Source: Ampelocalamus luodianensis (lineage: Eukaryota; Streptophyta; Magnoliopsida; Poales; Poaceae). From it: a stretch of DNA of 64,000 nucleotides. Below are positions 1 through 11,040 of this stretch, piece by piece (the first letter of the stretch is position 1; each line of letters opens with the position of its first letter). Below the pieces are notes generated by a model. That model saw nothing but the letters and a program-made list of their open reading frames with translations, did not search any database and was not told the DNA's origin. The position numbers and the translations under genes were made by a program. The stretch covers positions 41,101,238-41,165,237 of the forward strand of contig CM070640.1 of NCBI GenBank assembly GCA_036346255.1, in the 5' to 3' direction.

Positions 1-999
1 GCCTAACTTAGTACATTATGAAATCTTGGCATTGACTACTTAGGCATGTAGGATAGACTGTGTGCTAGGGTGGAGATGTGTACTGCTATATCAGAGTCAT
101 ATTTATGAGTGGTTCACCGTCTTCAGGTCCAACGATGTGTGTTGTACTAAAGCGCTGTGTTGGAGTTGGTATGATGGTAAAACACATCGGAAGGGTCAAT
201 CGTTAAGGTGAAGTTTCGCAAAGATTTTGTTGTGATAATCTCCGTACAAGTTGATTGCATTTTGTGGGTAAAGTGTACAACCTTTGCAGAGTGTTAATCA
301 ATCTATTCGAATAGCCACATCTGCAGTCATGGACATGCTCGGGGATTTCACATGAAGGTTAGATTTTCATAAAATACTTTGGGAAGAGACAGATGTGTGA
401 TTTAATTCATATGGCTGTATGAAAGAAATTGAATTAGGCTTTGTCTCTTTGTGAAAATACTTGTTAAATTATTATTGTTTAATTGTTTTGAATTATGCTT
501 TCAATCTGTTAATGGTATTCAATTGCAAATATTGCTTTACTGCAAAATAACCTTAGATGCCATTTTCTTTGTAATAAGCCATCATCTATAATTACATTCT
601 GTGGTACAACTTGTCGAGTACTCAGAGTACTCATTCTTGATGCAATTATTCAGCTGAAATGGAGGAATCATCGCCTGCTTTCGAGAAGGAACTTTACGAG
701 GTTGCTAATCGTTAGGTCTTGATCTCAGTTGGTTGCCTATGGCTAGTCAATGGGTTTCCGCTGGAGTTGCTTTTGTTCCGCTGCAGTTACTTTGATTAGT
801 GCCAGCCATGTGTGGCTCAATAATTGTAAACTCGACCATAAGGTCAAAACCGTTATTTATTATTCAAATTAGTTGTTTACTTTTATATTCGTCTTGTGTG
901 GAATGATATTCATCTATGTTAACACTGTGTACACTAGCTTGATCCTGGACTAATGCATTATACACAGAGAGTCTATAATTGCATTTTTGTGTCCTGACA
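1..999 (+). mobile_element. LTR 3' portion (gypsy-type), cut by the window edge
   Basis: This block aligns by eye along its downstream three quarters with the reverse complement of 54090-54850. Shared landmarks in order are TGCAGAGTGTTAA, an AATCTATTCGAATAGCC core, GTCATGGACATGCTCGGGG, the TAATAAGCCATCAT block and a final TATACACAGAG before a CCTGACA end at 999. A primer-binding site (TGGTATCAGAGC) does not follow, so this is a 3' or solo LTR. The 5' end lies outside the window. No coding sequence is seen. Confidence 0.6.
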
Positions 1000-2300
1000 C
1001 CACACAAGTAATAAGACCAAGTAAAGATCACTGTAAGGATGAAACCCAAAATGCAGACACCACTAAAGATGTAAGACTGATGTCTAGCCAATGCTTAGAA
1101 GTTTTGGCTAAAGCTCATGGAACTTCCTCGATAAATATAAAATAGTAAAAGGAAACATTAAGTGAACTAGGCCCCATGTGTCAGTGAGACTTATATCTAC
1201 CCTATGTGAACCCTGAACTTACGCATGGGTCTCACCTGACTTTCATAGAACTTCCTCAATAAATAGGAAAAAATAACAAAAAAAATCATTAGATCAGCTA
1301 GGTGTTGCGTATGAGTAGCGGTGGTATGTTTCCAGATGGATGATAGTAAGTCAATCACCAAACAACGTCGTATAGATTCCAGCTATCATCCATCACTATC
1401 CGCTTCCAAGAAAGGACACTTCGTGACCCGAAGATGGATCAGTGAGTTCGACCTAACTAGGTGATCTCCCCCATCTAGGTAATCGAAGCGGAATGTCCCT
1501 AGGAATATTCTCTTCCTTCTGTTGGGTTCGTAACTTTCTTTACCAACAGATTTTCTGAGAGCTCGACCTAACCTTAGGCCAAACAAATAGAGTTTGGACT
1601 TATCTACCTTGGTTTAAAGTATTTCCTTCATTCTAAATACCACTGGATGTACTTCATTCTATCTGAAGTATTTCCTTCATCAACTTTCTTTGGATATACT
1701 TCGTTTGAAGTATTTCCTTCGTCAACTCCACTAATTATATTTAGTTTCATTAGGAATGCTTCCTTCTTTCAAGATTCCATTAGATATGTTTAGTTTCATT
1801 TGAAGCATTTCCTGCTTCAAATACTTTTGGATTTGTTGACTTTCATTTGAAGTGTTTTCTTCTGTTTTAAGTGCTTTGGATTTATTGGATTTTATTTGGT
1901 TACTTTCAGACGTTCTTGGGTTCAATCATATTATGCGTAGTTAGAATCTGAAGCCATGATGGAACAACGGTTTCAACAAGAACGAGGTCGAGACCAAGAT
2001 GATCAAAGCATTGAGCAAGGTGATTTTTAGAACATTGAGCAAAGCAAGTCAACACTTTGATCATTTTGTACCTACTTGTGAAATACAATTATATTGTTTT
2101 AAAATTATGAAATTGCAATGCTATGATTCATACAAATATATTGATTTAGCTCATAGCTAATACCTAAACGATAATTGCATATAAACTTTCAATCCTTGAA
2201 CTTGGACGCAATCCTTTATCACCCTAGACTAATGTTATACATACTAGCTACTAAGTATGTACCTAAGTGTCATGCTTAGCCTTGCTTAGGTACATTGGTA
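1000..2300. other. AT-rich intergenic stretch without a recognisable gene
   Basis: No convincing coding frame is present. An imperfect duplication of an ACTTCCTC-(A/G)ATAAATA segment lies near 1117-1200 and 1247-1310. The degenerate tandem array annotated separately lies at 1617-1880. The rest looks like decayed repeat DNA. Confidence 0.5.
1617..1880. repeat. Degenerate tandem repeat, unit about 40-45 bp
   Basis: Successive units carry variants of GAAGTATTTCCTTCATCAAC followed by CTTTGGATATACTTC. Five to six copies are visible and become more divergent toward 1880, where the motif drifts to GAAGTGTTTTCTTCTG. Period and copy number were judged by eye. Confidence 0.6.
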
Positions 2301-2559
2301 TGCGGACAATGATTTGCCCCGACATCATTTAAAACTTGAAATTGAAATTGGGCAGTTGAGGTTGGAGCTTGGCTCATATGTTGAGCTAGAAAAGTATTTT
2401 AAAATAAAAGAAAACCAAAAACAGATTTCGACTTGGGCGGCTAGAAAGATGGTAGGTGCTGGGAAGAGCACGACAAAGTTGGTATGGGGAAGTACTGCCC
2501 AAGTCAATTAAGGATCTGGATCTTGTGATGACCTCTCGTGTAAAAACAATACAACCACA

Positions 2560-3679
2560 AATCTATAATGGCTACGACCTATCTAACTAATTTGTTCGCC
2601 TCCTCGCAACTTCACCATTGGTAGGTGTATGTTGTGAATTAAGGGTAAGGGAGCCACCGAACTACACAGCGTAAGTGCGAGACCTCCCGGGTCATGGCCC
2701 AAGGAGGTGATACTTAGTGGGTAGAGTTGTATCGAGGTGGGGCATTGTAAAGGCCTTGTGATGATCAACTTAGTCACACATCTATGAAAGTGTGTCAAGA
2801 CGAGTATTATAAGTTGATTGTCTCTTGTGGGTAAAGTGTACGAACTCTGCAGAGTGTGAAAAACTATCTAGATAGCCGTGACCACGGTTATGGGCGTTGC
2901 CGAGAACTTGCTTGAAGTAGCTTTTATTTTTATAAAACAATTTATGGGAGGGAAAGAAAAGATGGGTTGGAGCCCAAAGATTTGAGATGGGTGGGATTGA
3001 GAATTAGTGATAAGTACAGGGTGTGACCCAAGAAAGAACATGGGCATTGGGTGGACGAAGCTACTCAGTGAAATAGGAGGTTGGAGCCTCCACTAGTATT
3101 TTATAACAAAACTCAACTTATTAAAACTTGTGTTAGTTAAAAATGCTAAGTCTCACGATTTGCTACTACATAATCTATTTCAATAAGTGGCTTTATGAAA
3201 AACAAAAGAACAACAAGCCATTCCTTTGATCAGTCTTGCATATTATATAACTGTGTTCCGTGTGTTAGCTCGCGAGTACGATTGTGTACTCATGCTCGCT
3301 CAATATATTATTATTCAGTAAGCATAAAAGAAGAAGGTTATGTAGGCACTTATGAGCATTCGTCGAGACTGGAGATCAAGAAGGCCAAGAACTAGGTTGC
3401 AGGCCCCAGTCGAGCGCCTGTGGGTATATCATGAGGGTTCCACGTGGTGTATCTTTATTCTACTTCTGCTGTTATTCTTTGAAAGGTATTCGGCATGTCC
3501 GACCATTCTGCAAGTCAAAAGCCGTAAAAATATCTATGCTTTGTTTATTATTATGCAATAGCTTTACATATTTGTGATATGTGATTGATATTCAATGATG
3601 TAAATGGGCACTAGCTACTAATCTAGAGACTAGTGCTGTGAACATAGAAGATTCCAAATTTCAAATTTGGGATATGACA
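2560..3679 (+). mobile_element. LTR fragment carrying the conserved LTR core
   Basis: The segment contains the core also seen at 238-350, 43110-43200 (reverse) and 54740-54840 (reverse): GTGGGTAAAGTGTACGAAC, then TGCAGAGTGT, then an AACTATCTAGATAGCCG block and a degenerate ATGGAC-type motif. It ends with a TTCAAATTTGGGATATGACA terminus at 3679, typical of grass gypsy LTR ends. No primer-binding site follows, so it is a solo or 3' LTR. The left boundary is uncertain and no target duplication could be fixed. Confidence 0.5.
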
Positions 3680-4793
3680 ATGCACCTTTTTATTTTCAAG
3701 CTACAAGCTTGGTATCTTAGTCTCTTATGGTTTCATTTTGCTACTATCTAAACGTAAAAACCTCTATATTGTCCAATAAAAAATTGAGATCCAAACCTAG
3801 AGTAGAACCAAGAAGTATAACACATAGAATTGGCAAAGAGAAGCAATAAGCACCATGGTAAGCAAATAACCAGATTGCACATACTTGTTAGAGTGAGGAA
3901 GCAAATAGTCGGGGCAACAAGAAGCCAACAAAATAGCGAAACAATAGGCATACAACGAACAAAAGGACAACAGGGAGTAGAAAGACAGCAAAAGGAGAAC
4001 GGGTCAAACCTGAGAGGCGAGCAGAAAATTGGAACACCCGACAGCTAAGGCCCTCTATCGTGGCCATCCAACTAAGACCCTATTGAAGAATGGAACACAC
4101 TTAGGAACAATGTGAGTAAACCTGTCATGTATTATTATCAGTACTAACAACACCAACTGACAATTTCACAAATTTGATCCTATATAAAGTTAAGACACAT
4201 CAATCATGGAAGCTCACACAAAGCTGAGCTTTTATCTGAACCTAACAGAAGCTGCAATGTCTTAAACAAGACTGGATAGCCACAACAATATACAACACAG
4301 GATCCACGTAACTTTGAAGCCTTCTCACTCAGATTCCTCAATTTTCAAGAATGAATTGGATACTGCAATCCCATAGTATACTCTCTAAATGAGAAATAAG
4401 TATGTATTACATACAACACATAGCGAGACTGACGATCCAATCACGTTTTATACATCACATTTGAGAATTAAAGCTTGTATGGATGAACCGACGCAAAAGA
4501 AAAAGATAAATTTAAAATGATATAACAAGACAGGGCCAAAAACATTCATTTTGTGTGGTCTGCAATGGAATTGTTCACAAGAAAAGAAAAAATTGACCAG
4601 GATCAATTATATGGTTTAGTACTTTAACTATATGTATCTTAACAGCAAATATTTTATCAATAGAAGAAAAATGATAATCAATAGCTTTGGGACTTCTACC
4701 CTAGAGGTACCTGTGTGAGAAGAGCCTCTTGTGCAATAATGAAAGTCCAAAGAAGAAATGGTATAGGGCAAGCAATTCCGCCTAAAGCGCTGA
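3680..4793. other. Unassigned sequence with one possible minus-strand exon
   Basis: No confident gene. On the minus strand 4789-4711 is bounded by an AG acceptor and a CAG|GTACC donor and encodes a 26-residue hydrophobic stretch starting ALGGIACPIPFLLW. A second acceptor (GGATTGCAG) near 4372 is followed by a short frame ending in IEESE and a stop. The phases of the two pieces do not give one clear product, and the solo LTR at 4794 interrupts the region upstream. It may be the decayed 3' end of a gene. Confidence 0.25.
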
Positions 4794-6639
4794 TGTCGGT
4801 AATAAACATCATGTATATTGATGTAAGGTTTAAGAGGCCGACTAGAGGGGGTGAATAGGCGATTTTTAAAATTCTTTTGGCTAAAACCGAGTTTTATGTG
4901 GAATTGTAAATCAATTCGGTTTTGTACAATTTAAAATCTAAATCAACTAGTCTCACTATGTGCACCAACAACCTAAGTCTAAGACTAGGAATGCAATCCT
5001 AAAGAAACAAGCAAACAATTTAATTCTACAAATGTAAATTGCAAGAAAGTAAAGCTTAAGAAAGCAAACCACAAGAACACTTTATCTTTTTCTTGTGGTG
5101 ATTGGAAACTTGCCATTTTCCCCTAGTCTACGCTGAGGTAATCCTAAACGAATTGAACTAGGTCCATAAATTAAGTCTACACCTTGAATCCACTCGGGGT
5201 TGCTCTTCCTCCACTCTGGAGATGGCAAGCACCAAGCCACTCACAATCACTTGGGTATTCTCACAACCTTCTTTGAGAATATCACTAGCGCAGCTCCACC
5301 AAACTATCTAGGTGTCGGCAAACACCAAGAGTAACAAGTCGGAGATGCTCACTTGAACGAATCAAGCTCAATTGATACTCAATCCAACAACTAATACAAC
5401 GCATGCACTAGGATTTTACTATCTAAGTTCTCTAAATGCAACACATGCATAAAGGGGAAGAGAAGGCTTGCTCTTAGCTCAAAGGGGACGAAAAAAAGCA
5501 CCAACACTCTCCCACAACTGACCACAAGGGGTATTTATATACCCACACAAAGAATCTAGCCGCTAGAGGAGAATCTGTAGAAAAACAGGAAAACCCGGTC
5601 TGGTCGCAATCCAATGGTCAGTCAGACTGCCCTTACTCCAACGGCTATAAAAACTAGTCGTTGGACCCTCAACCGGACTGACCGCCCACACATGGGTTGG
5701 TCAGACTGCCAGGGGGCAGCCAGATCGCTACACAGAGAAGTGAAGCCAACAAGAGAATCACCCCTCTCTGGAAAAAGCTAACCAGGGAGACTAGCCGTGG
5801 GGTCGATCAGACTGGCCAACCCATGGAGGTCAAATTAGGTGCCTACTAGTCAGATCGGTCAGTACAGGCGGTCAAACCACCAAGTGATCATATCGGCACT
5901 AAGCCAGGTCAGATCGATCAAGGGCTAGTCAGACCGCCCAAAGGGGTGCGGTCAGACCACCCACTCACAACGAGGCTGAAAATAGATTTTGCATCTACTT
6001 CAATTGCAAAACACATTCGTCAATTGACGCGCGATGCAAACAAGGAACAAAAGCAAGATTCTCAACAAGTTGTAAAACATATTTGCTGACTTTTTAGAAC
6101 CATGCCAAAAGGGGTTAGGTGCATGGACTTAAACTGTTTGCAAAATACATTCGCAAAGTAAAGTCACATGCTACAAGGATTATACATGAGTCTCAACTAT
6201 TTGCAAAACACATTCGTAAATAACGGCAACATGCCATGGAGAGCTAGAGCAAGCACAAAGAGCAATCAACATATGATACACTCAAACTACTAGTCAAGAC
6301 CCCTCTTAATAGTACGACAACCTACACTAGCAATCTGGTCTCCACACCAAATACCGAGACCGGTAAAACGACTAAGAAACAAATCCTTAGCCTATGCTAG
6401 ATATATCTTTGCCTTGCGTATTTTCTTGGAGCTAAAGGATGATAATCCGCATCTTCTCCTCAAGATCGGGTTCTTGACTTGAGTGTCAACACATGACGCC
6501 ACTCACTTGATTTAATGACCTTCAACACATTGAGTCATCATTTGTCTTTATCATCATGTGACTTGACCTATTTCACCAACTCATAAAAATATTAGTCCAC
6601 ATGACGATTGTCATTAATTACCAAAATACTCCATTAACA
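4794..6639 (-). mobile_element. Probable solo LTR, copia (SIRE/Maximus-like)
   Basis: On the minus strand the unit starts TGTTAATGGAG at 6639 and runs to about 4794. It carries the GACTAGAGGGGGTGAATAGG block (plus strand, about 4832-4860), which I associate with SIRE/Maximus-type copia LTRs. It also contains several degenerate GTCAGACCGCC-like motifs between 5590 and 5960. No internal coding region, polypurine tract or second LTR adjoins it. The left boundary is inferred and I could not find a matching 5-bp target duplication. Confidence 0.5.
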
Positions 6640-8716
6640 CATAGTGGTGGGTCTAGATTCTTCAACTGATGTGCGACCAATTTTGCCACACCTGCTACAT
6701 ACCTATTGGTTCAACAAATTAGTAAGGTTGCTGTGTGATTAGTTCTCCAAACCTTTCTTCCTTTGTTGTCAATTGCAATGGGAAGCAAAAGGGGAAACGA
6801 AAAAAGCACATTAGATATTTGAAAACTAATGGCAAGAGATGTTAGTAAAAACCTGGACCTCGTCCTCCAATCTCATAGGTTTTCATTGATCAACTGATAG
6901 AAGATACAACAAAACATATGATAGCTAAGCATATTAATGGACTATTTCATGAAATCAAAAAATTAGAGGAAAATATGGTAATTGGCTATTTCATGAAATC
7001 TACAAATCTGCACAACATAGTTACCTCAAAATTCTCATGGCAATTTATATCTATATGTACATACACAAATCAAAATTCTAATCAAAACAGATCTAGAGCA
7101 TGAATTGGGTATCTTTGAAGTGTAAAAGCACAACTCAAAGTCCTCATAATTTCAGAGGCCATCCATACCTAATGAATAAAATTTAAATCTTTTTAGTTAC
7201 CTGCAACATTGTCCATTAGTACTCATCGTTCAAGACCTGGCTTGCAAGAACAAAGCCAAAATGAGCAACCAAACACACGACAATTGTGATGGCACAACAC
7301 ATGGAATCATTGATCGTTTAGTCTGGATTCTAGCAGGATTGATTGGTTGGTTAATGACCAGGCTGAGATTGAGGGGCTGGCGTGGACGTAGAGCTTGGAG
7401 ATCTTGAGCTCGCATTCCTCCCGGATGCGCTTCCATGGCTCACAGGAGGTGCACTCCATCTAGTCTGCGAAGCCAAGAGTCCCGTGTGCAAGTGTTGCGC
7501 CTCACATGGGCACCCATCCACAGCAGCGCCGCTAGCGGCCAGCACGAGCCTCACCGTTGAAGTGAAGTGGCAGTCGCAACACGAAGGAGTGAGACGATGG
7601 CTCGGCAAGCACGACATCACCTTACGTATTGCAACGACTGGCCAGATCATAGCCCTCACTACTACATCGCAGTGCCTAGAATGATGGCGGTGTAGAAAGC
7701 CAAGCCTAGAGGGGGCGACACTAATGACGGCGGGCGAAAAGGAAGGAGGCAAAGACCGCGCATCGACTCCATGAGACAGTGGAGGCGCAACCTAGGGCGA
7801 GCTAGGGTTTGGTCGGGTGGCCAGGCGAGGACGGCAACGACAGCATGGAAGGTGGCCATTTCAGTGGCGCAAGACAGCGGATCGGTGGTGGCAGCTCCGT
7901 TTAGGGCGTGGTAGGGTTTTGACAGGGGAGGAAGGGAAGGAGGTGAGGGAAGAGGAACAAGGGAAGGTGGCGGGGGTGATGACGAGATCAAAAGGGAGGA
8001 GGTGAGAGGCGATGGCAAAGGTGAGAGGAGAGGAGGTGAGAGAGAGAGAGAGAGAGAGAGAGGTGAGGAGGCCTCCGCGATGCGAGGGGATCTGGAGAGG
8101 AGCTAGGGCATGGGGCTTGGAGCACGCTTGCGGATGGCTAGATCTGCCCTTTACCGCCGATCGAATGGCCAGAAGCATTCAGGACCTGAACAAAATTCCA
8201 AGAACCATGAGGGCCTTTCTGCAAAAGGGGTGGACGCAAAACCTTTAGCCCATTGGTTCAGCCGAGACTCAACGCAATTTTGAAAAAGCGCAGGTTTTTT
8301 TTTTTTTTGCAAAAGCGATGACGTGGATCGTGGATGGTCCCAAAGGCCGCCGATTCTCTCCCCTTTAAGGGGATAAATATACAAGATCACATTTTTTTAC
8401 AGAAATAAATGAAAGTTCACTTGACATGCAAGTAGAGGGGAAAAATACGAAATTATAGTGATGAAAAGGAAATATGTACCAGAAAATATAGATGTCATAT
8501 TAGGATTCCACCTTCACCCGATATAGTGCAGCAAACAGTAGTTATAGTCCGTATGACTCTAAAGTAAATTTCCATTTATCAACCCACCTTTGGCTCATCA
8601 TTTATCATAGAAACAAAGTACATATTACTCCTTTAAACTACTGCGATGGTTTAGTTCTCTTCTATACACAGTCCAACTATCGAAACCACAACACATAACC
8701 GTTAAGCTTAAATTAA
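6640..8716. other. GC-rich block of uncertain origin with a GA microsatellite
   Basis: Between about 7230 and 8250 GC content rises sharply and several overlapping open frames appear on both strands, none with recognisable domains. A GA microsatellite lies at about 8038-8062. Read on the minus strand this could be the 5' end of an old gene with a CT-rich leader whose 3' end is the possible exon near 4750. That is inference and no full gene could be assembled. Confidence 0.25.
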
Positions 8717-9026
8717 GAGTTTTACGGTAAACTCAATTTAATACTGACCGTCCATTCTTTTGATCCAATGGTTTAGATTAGTTAGGATTTAGTTATACTA
8801 TACCCGGTAGTATGAGTAGTAAAATTCCAAGAGGTTAGAATTGTAATGGTCCATGTGGGAATCATATGACACAAGATTAATATTTTGAACCCTAGTTAGA
8901 AACGTCTGTAATACCCAAAAAATATAAATAGAAAGAAAAATCTATTATGACATTAACAAATCAATGATCAGATTTGATTTATACTGCCGTCATATACTAC
9001 CGGTAGAATATACCGTAAAATTTCTC
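8717..9026. mobile_element. 310-bp MITE, copy 1
   Basis: The termini are inverted: GAGTTTTACGGTA on the left and the complement of GAGAAATTTTACGGTA on the right. TAAATTAA flanks both sides (8709-8716 and 9027-9034). The sequence aligns along its length with 47723-48032, also 310 bp, sharing motifs such as GATAGTATGAGTAGT-like, TAGAATTGTAAT and CCCTAGTT. There is no coding capacity. An 8-9 bp target duplication suggests a MULE or hAT-driven family. Confidence 0.7.
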
Positions 9027-10041
9027 TAAATTAATCCACCCCAATTTTGTCTGACACATAGTGCTCGATCCCCAAAACATAACAAATAAAAGGTACACAT
9101 GGTGCCATATGACTCTGAATAAACTTCCATTCCAAGTGAAGCAAATCAAAGCAAGCAATATATCCTCCATCCAAACAATCTTTTCTAACTACCTAAAGCT
9201 GAAAACCAGCAGTAAGGTGCGTTGCCTTTTGACCCTCCAACACCAATCGACAAATAATCAACTCAGTGTTTGTCAAACCATTGGATCGGCCGGCGAAGCC
9301 GGTAATGAACCTAATTTCACCCAACAACGGAAAGTGACAGACTCGAGCAATCCATCGTCAGGCATTCACCAAACAATTTCTAACCAAACAATTTCTACCA
9401 ATCCCATCGATCATTCCTTCCAACGATATTCCTGCCCAACTCCGTTGTCGCACGCTCGCCGTCCGAAAGCTGCACCACTAGCTTTGAGTGCGATATCATC
9501 CAAGCAAGCGAAGAAAACCTCTTCATTAATTCTCACACTACATTGCCTTGTATACAACGTCACCTACAATTACAATGCATGTCTTTTGCACCTTGTACTA
9601 TTAATCTATTATCATATATAAGACGGTAGATATTACCGATATAAGATAAACAAACATGTGAATTTTCTCTGATTCTCGTGGGAATTGAACTGTTTCATGT
9701 GAAATTCCTACGAATGACCATGTGAAATTCCTATATTCTAAACGGGTGCCCTAAAACTAATTCGGACGTTTGCCTGCTTCTTCTTCTGCGGCTCTCCTGC
9801 TACCTAGAGTAGCTCCATATAAGATCGATGTAGTTACCGGGTCAGTGCCATGGATCGATCAGTAGGTGGCCAATCATTCACAAAGTTAAGCCAGCAGCAG
9901 CACATCAGCTGACACTCCTCTCCTCCTTTTGACCTGCCAGCAACCATCACCCAAACCAACCCATAAAACTTAACACAGACACAACAACTATTGCATTGCT
10001 CTCTTCATCTTGGGGAAGAAAGGTTGCTATTGCGTTGCGCC
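9027..10041 (+). promoter_or_regulatory. Upstream region of the 10042 membrane-protein gene
   Basis: This is non-coding sequence leading into a single-exon gene. A possible TATA element (TATAAGATC) is at about 9815, some 225 bp before the ATG, and a second weaker candidate (CATAAAAC) is near 9962. A long frame at 9061-9621 lacks an ATG near its start and has no domain or codon bias, so it is not taken as a gene. Confidence 0.3.
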
Positions 10042-11040
10042 ATGATGAGGAGAGGAGGAGGAGGAGGGTTGCTGCGTGGCTCGACGGCGGGGAGGGCCGG
10101 GAGGGTGATGAGGGCGGCGGTGGCGGCCTTCTTCCAAGGATACCACTGCTTCAGCTCCGTGGCGGCGATCCTCGCCTTCCCATTCTCCGCGGCGGTGCTC
10201 GCCTCCGAGGCGCTGGCGCCGTCGTCGGCGCTGCTGCGCGGCGTGTCGTCGCGCCTCCGGTCCATGTTCCACGCCGCCGGCTTCCCGCCGTCGGCCTTCT
10301 TCGCGCTGCTCAACGCCAAGCTGTCGCAGACCGTCTTCACGTTCGCGGCCACGCTGCCCTTCACGCTCACCTTCCTGCTGCTCGCCAAGGCCTGCGTCGC
10401 CGGCATGCTCCGCCCGGGGCAGCAGGAGCGGCCCCGCCGGCGGCCGCTCGCGTCGCTCCCGCCGCTCGCGACCGTCGCAGGCGCGTACCCGGCGCTCGTC
10501 GCCACGCACCTCTTCAACTCCTTCATCATGCTCTCCGCCAACGCCGCCGTGTTCTCGCTGTTGTTCCTCGCCTTCGGCGCTGCCGATCTCCTGGGGCTCA
10601 CCTCCCACGAGGCCACGCTCGCGCTCTCCGCCGCCGGCGCCATCGCATACTCGGTGGCCATCGGCATCGCCACCGTGGTCTGCAACCTCGCCGTCGTGGT
10701 GGCCGCCATGGAGCGCTGCGCCGGCCACGCCGCCGTGCTCAGGGCGTGCGTCGTCATCAGGGGCCGCGTGCCCACGGCCCTGGCGCTGGCGCTGCCCACC
10801 AACCTCAGCATTGCGGCCGCGGAGGCGCTGTTCCAGCTCCGGGTCGTCTCGCAACGCCGGAGGGCCGGGAAGCTCGCGCCAGGGGTCGCCGGCGAGGCCT
10901 TCTCGATCGCCTACATCCACGCGCTCTGCGTCGTCCTCGAGATCATCGTCAGCTGCATGTTCTACAGGAGCTGCAAGAGGAGTGAAGCTGATGAGCTCAG
11001 AGAGCTGGAGCCCGAGGACAAGGGTGACCTCCGGGCTTGA
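10042..11040 (+). CDS. Multi-pass plant membrane protein, function unknown
   Basis: One intronless frame of 332 codons plus TGA. The start is the first of two tandem ATGs (10042 and 10045). The frame stays open 17 codons upstream but without an ATG. Hydrophobic segments lie at about residues 35-56, 97-121, 146-165, 166-185, 192-223, 245-265 and 286-308, with a basic Gly/Arg-rich N-terminus and an acidic C-terminal tail (ELEPEDKGD). That predicts six or seven membrane spans. The coding sequence is strongly GC-rich with G/C third positions, normal for grass single-exon genes. No catalytic motif is recognisable. It resembles uncharacterised plant transmembrane proteins, but I cannot name a family. 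The convergent formin gene ends about 1.2 kb downstream. An AATAAA-like signal lies near 11261. Confidence 0.8.
   Translation: MMRRGGGGGLLRGSTAGRAGRVMRAAVAAFFQGYHCFSSVAAILAFPFSAAVLASEALAPSSALLRGVSSRLRSMFHAAGFPPSAFFALLNAKLSQTVFTFAATLPFTLTFLLLAKACVAGMLRPGQQERPRRRPLASLPPLATVAGAYPALVATHLFNSFIMLSANAAVFSLLFLAFGAADLLGLTSHEATLALSAAGAIAYSVAIGIATVVCNLAVVVAAMERCAGHAAVLRACVVIRGRVPTALALALPTNLSIAAAEALFQLRVVSQRRRAGKLAPGVAGEAFSIAYIHALCVVLEIIVSCMFYRSCKRSEADELRELEPEDKGDLRA

Noticed and set aside
9061..9621. A 186-codon open frame upstream of the membrane-protein gene
   Set aside because: It begins without ATG, its composition matches AT-rich non-coding DNA, and no domain is recognisable. It more likely reflects promoter-side sequence.
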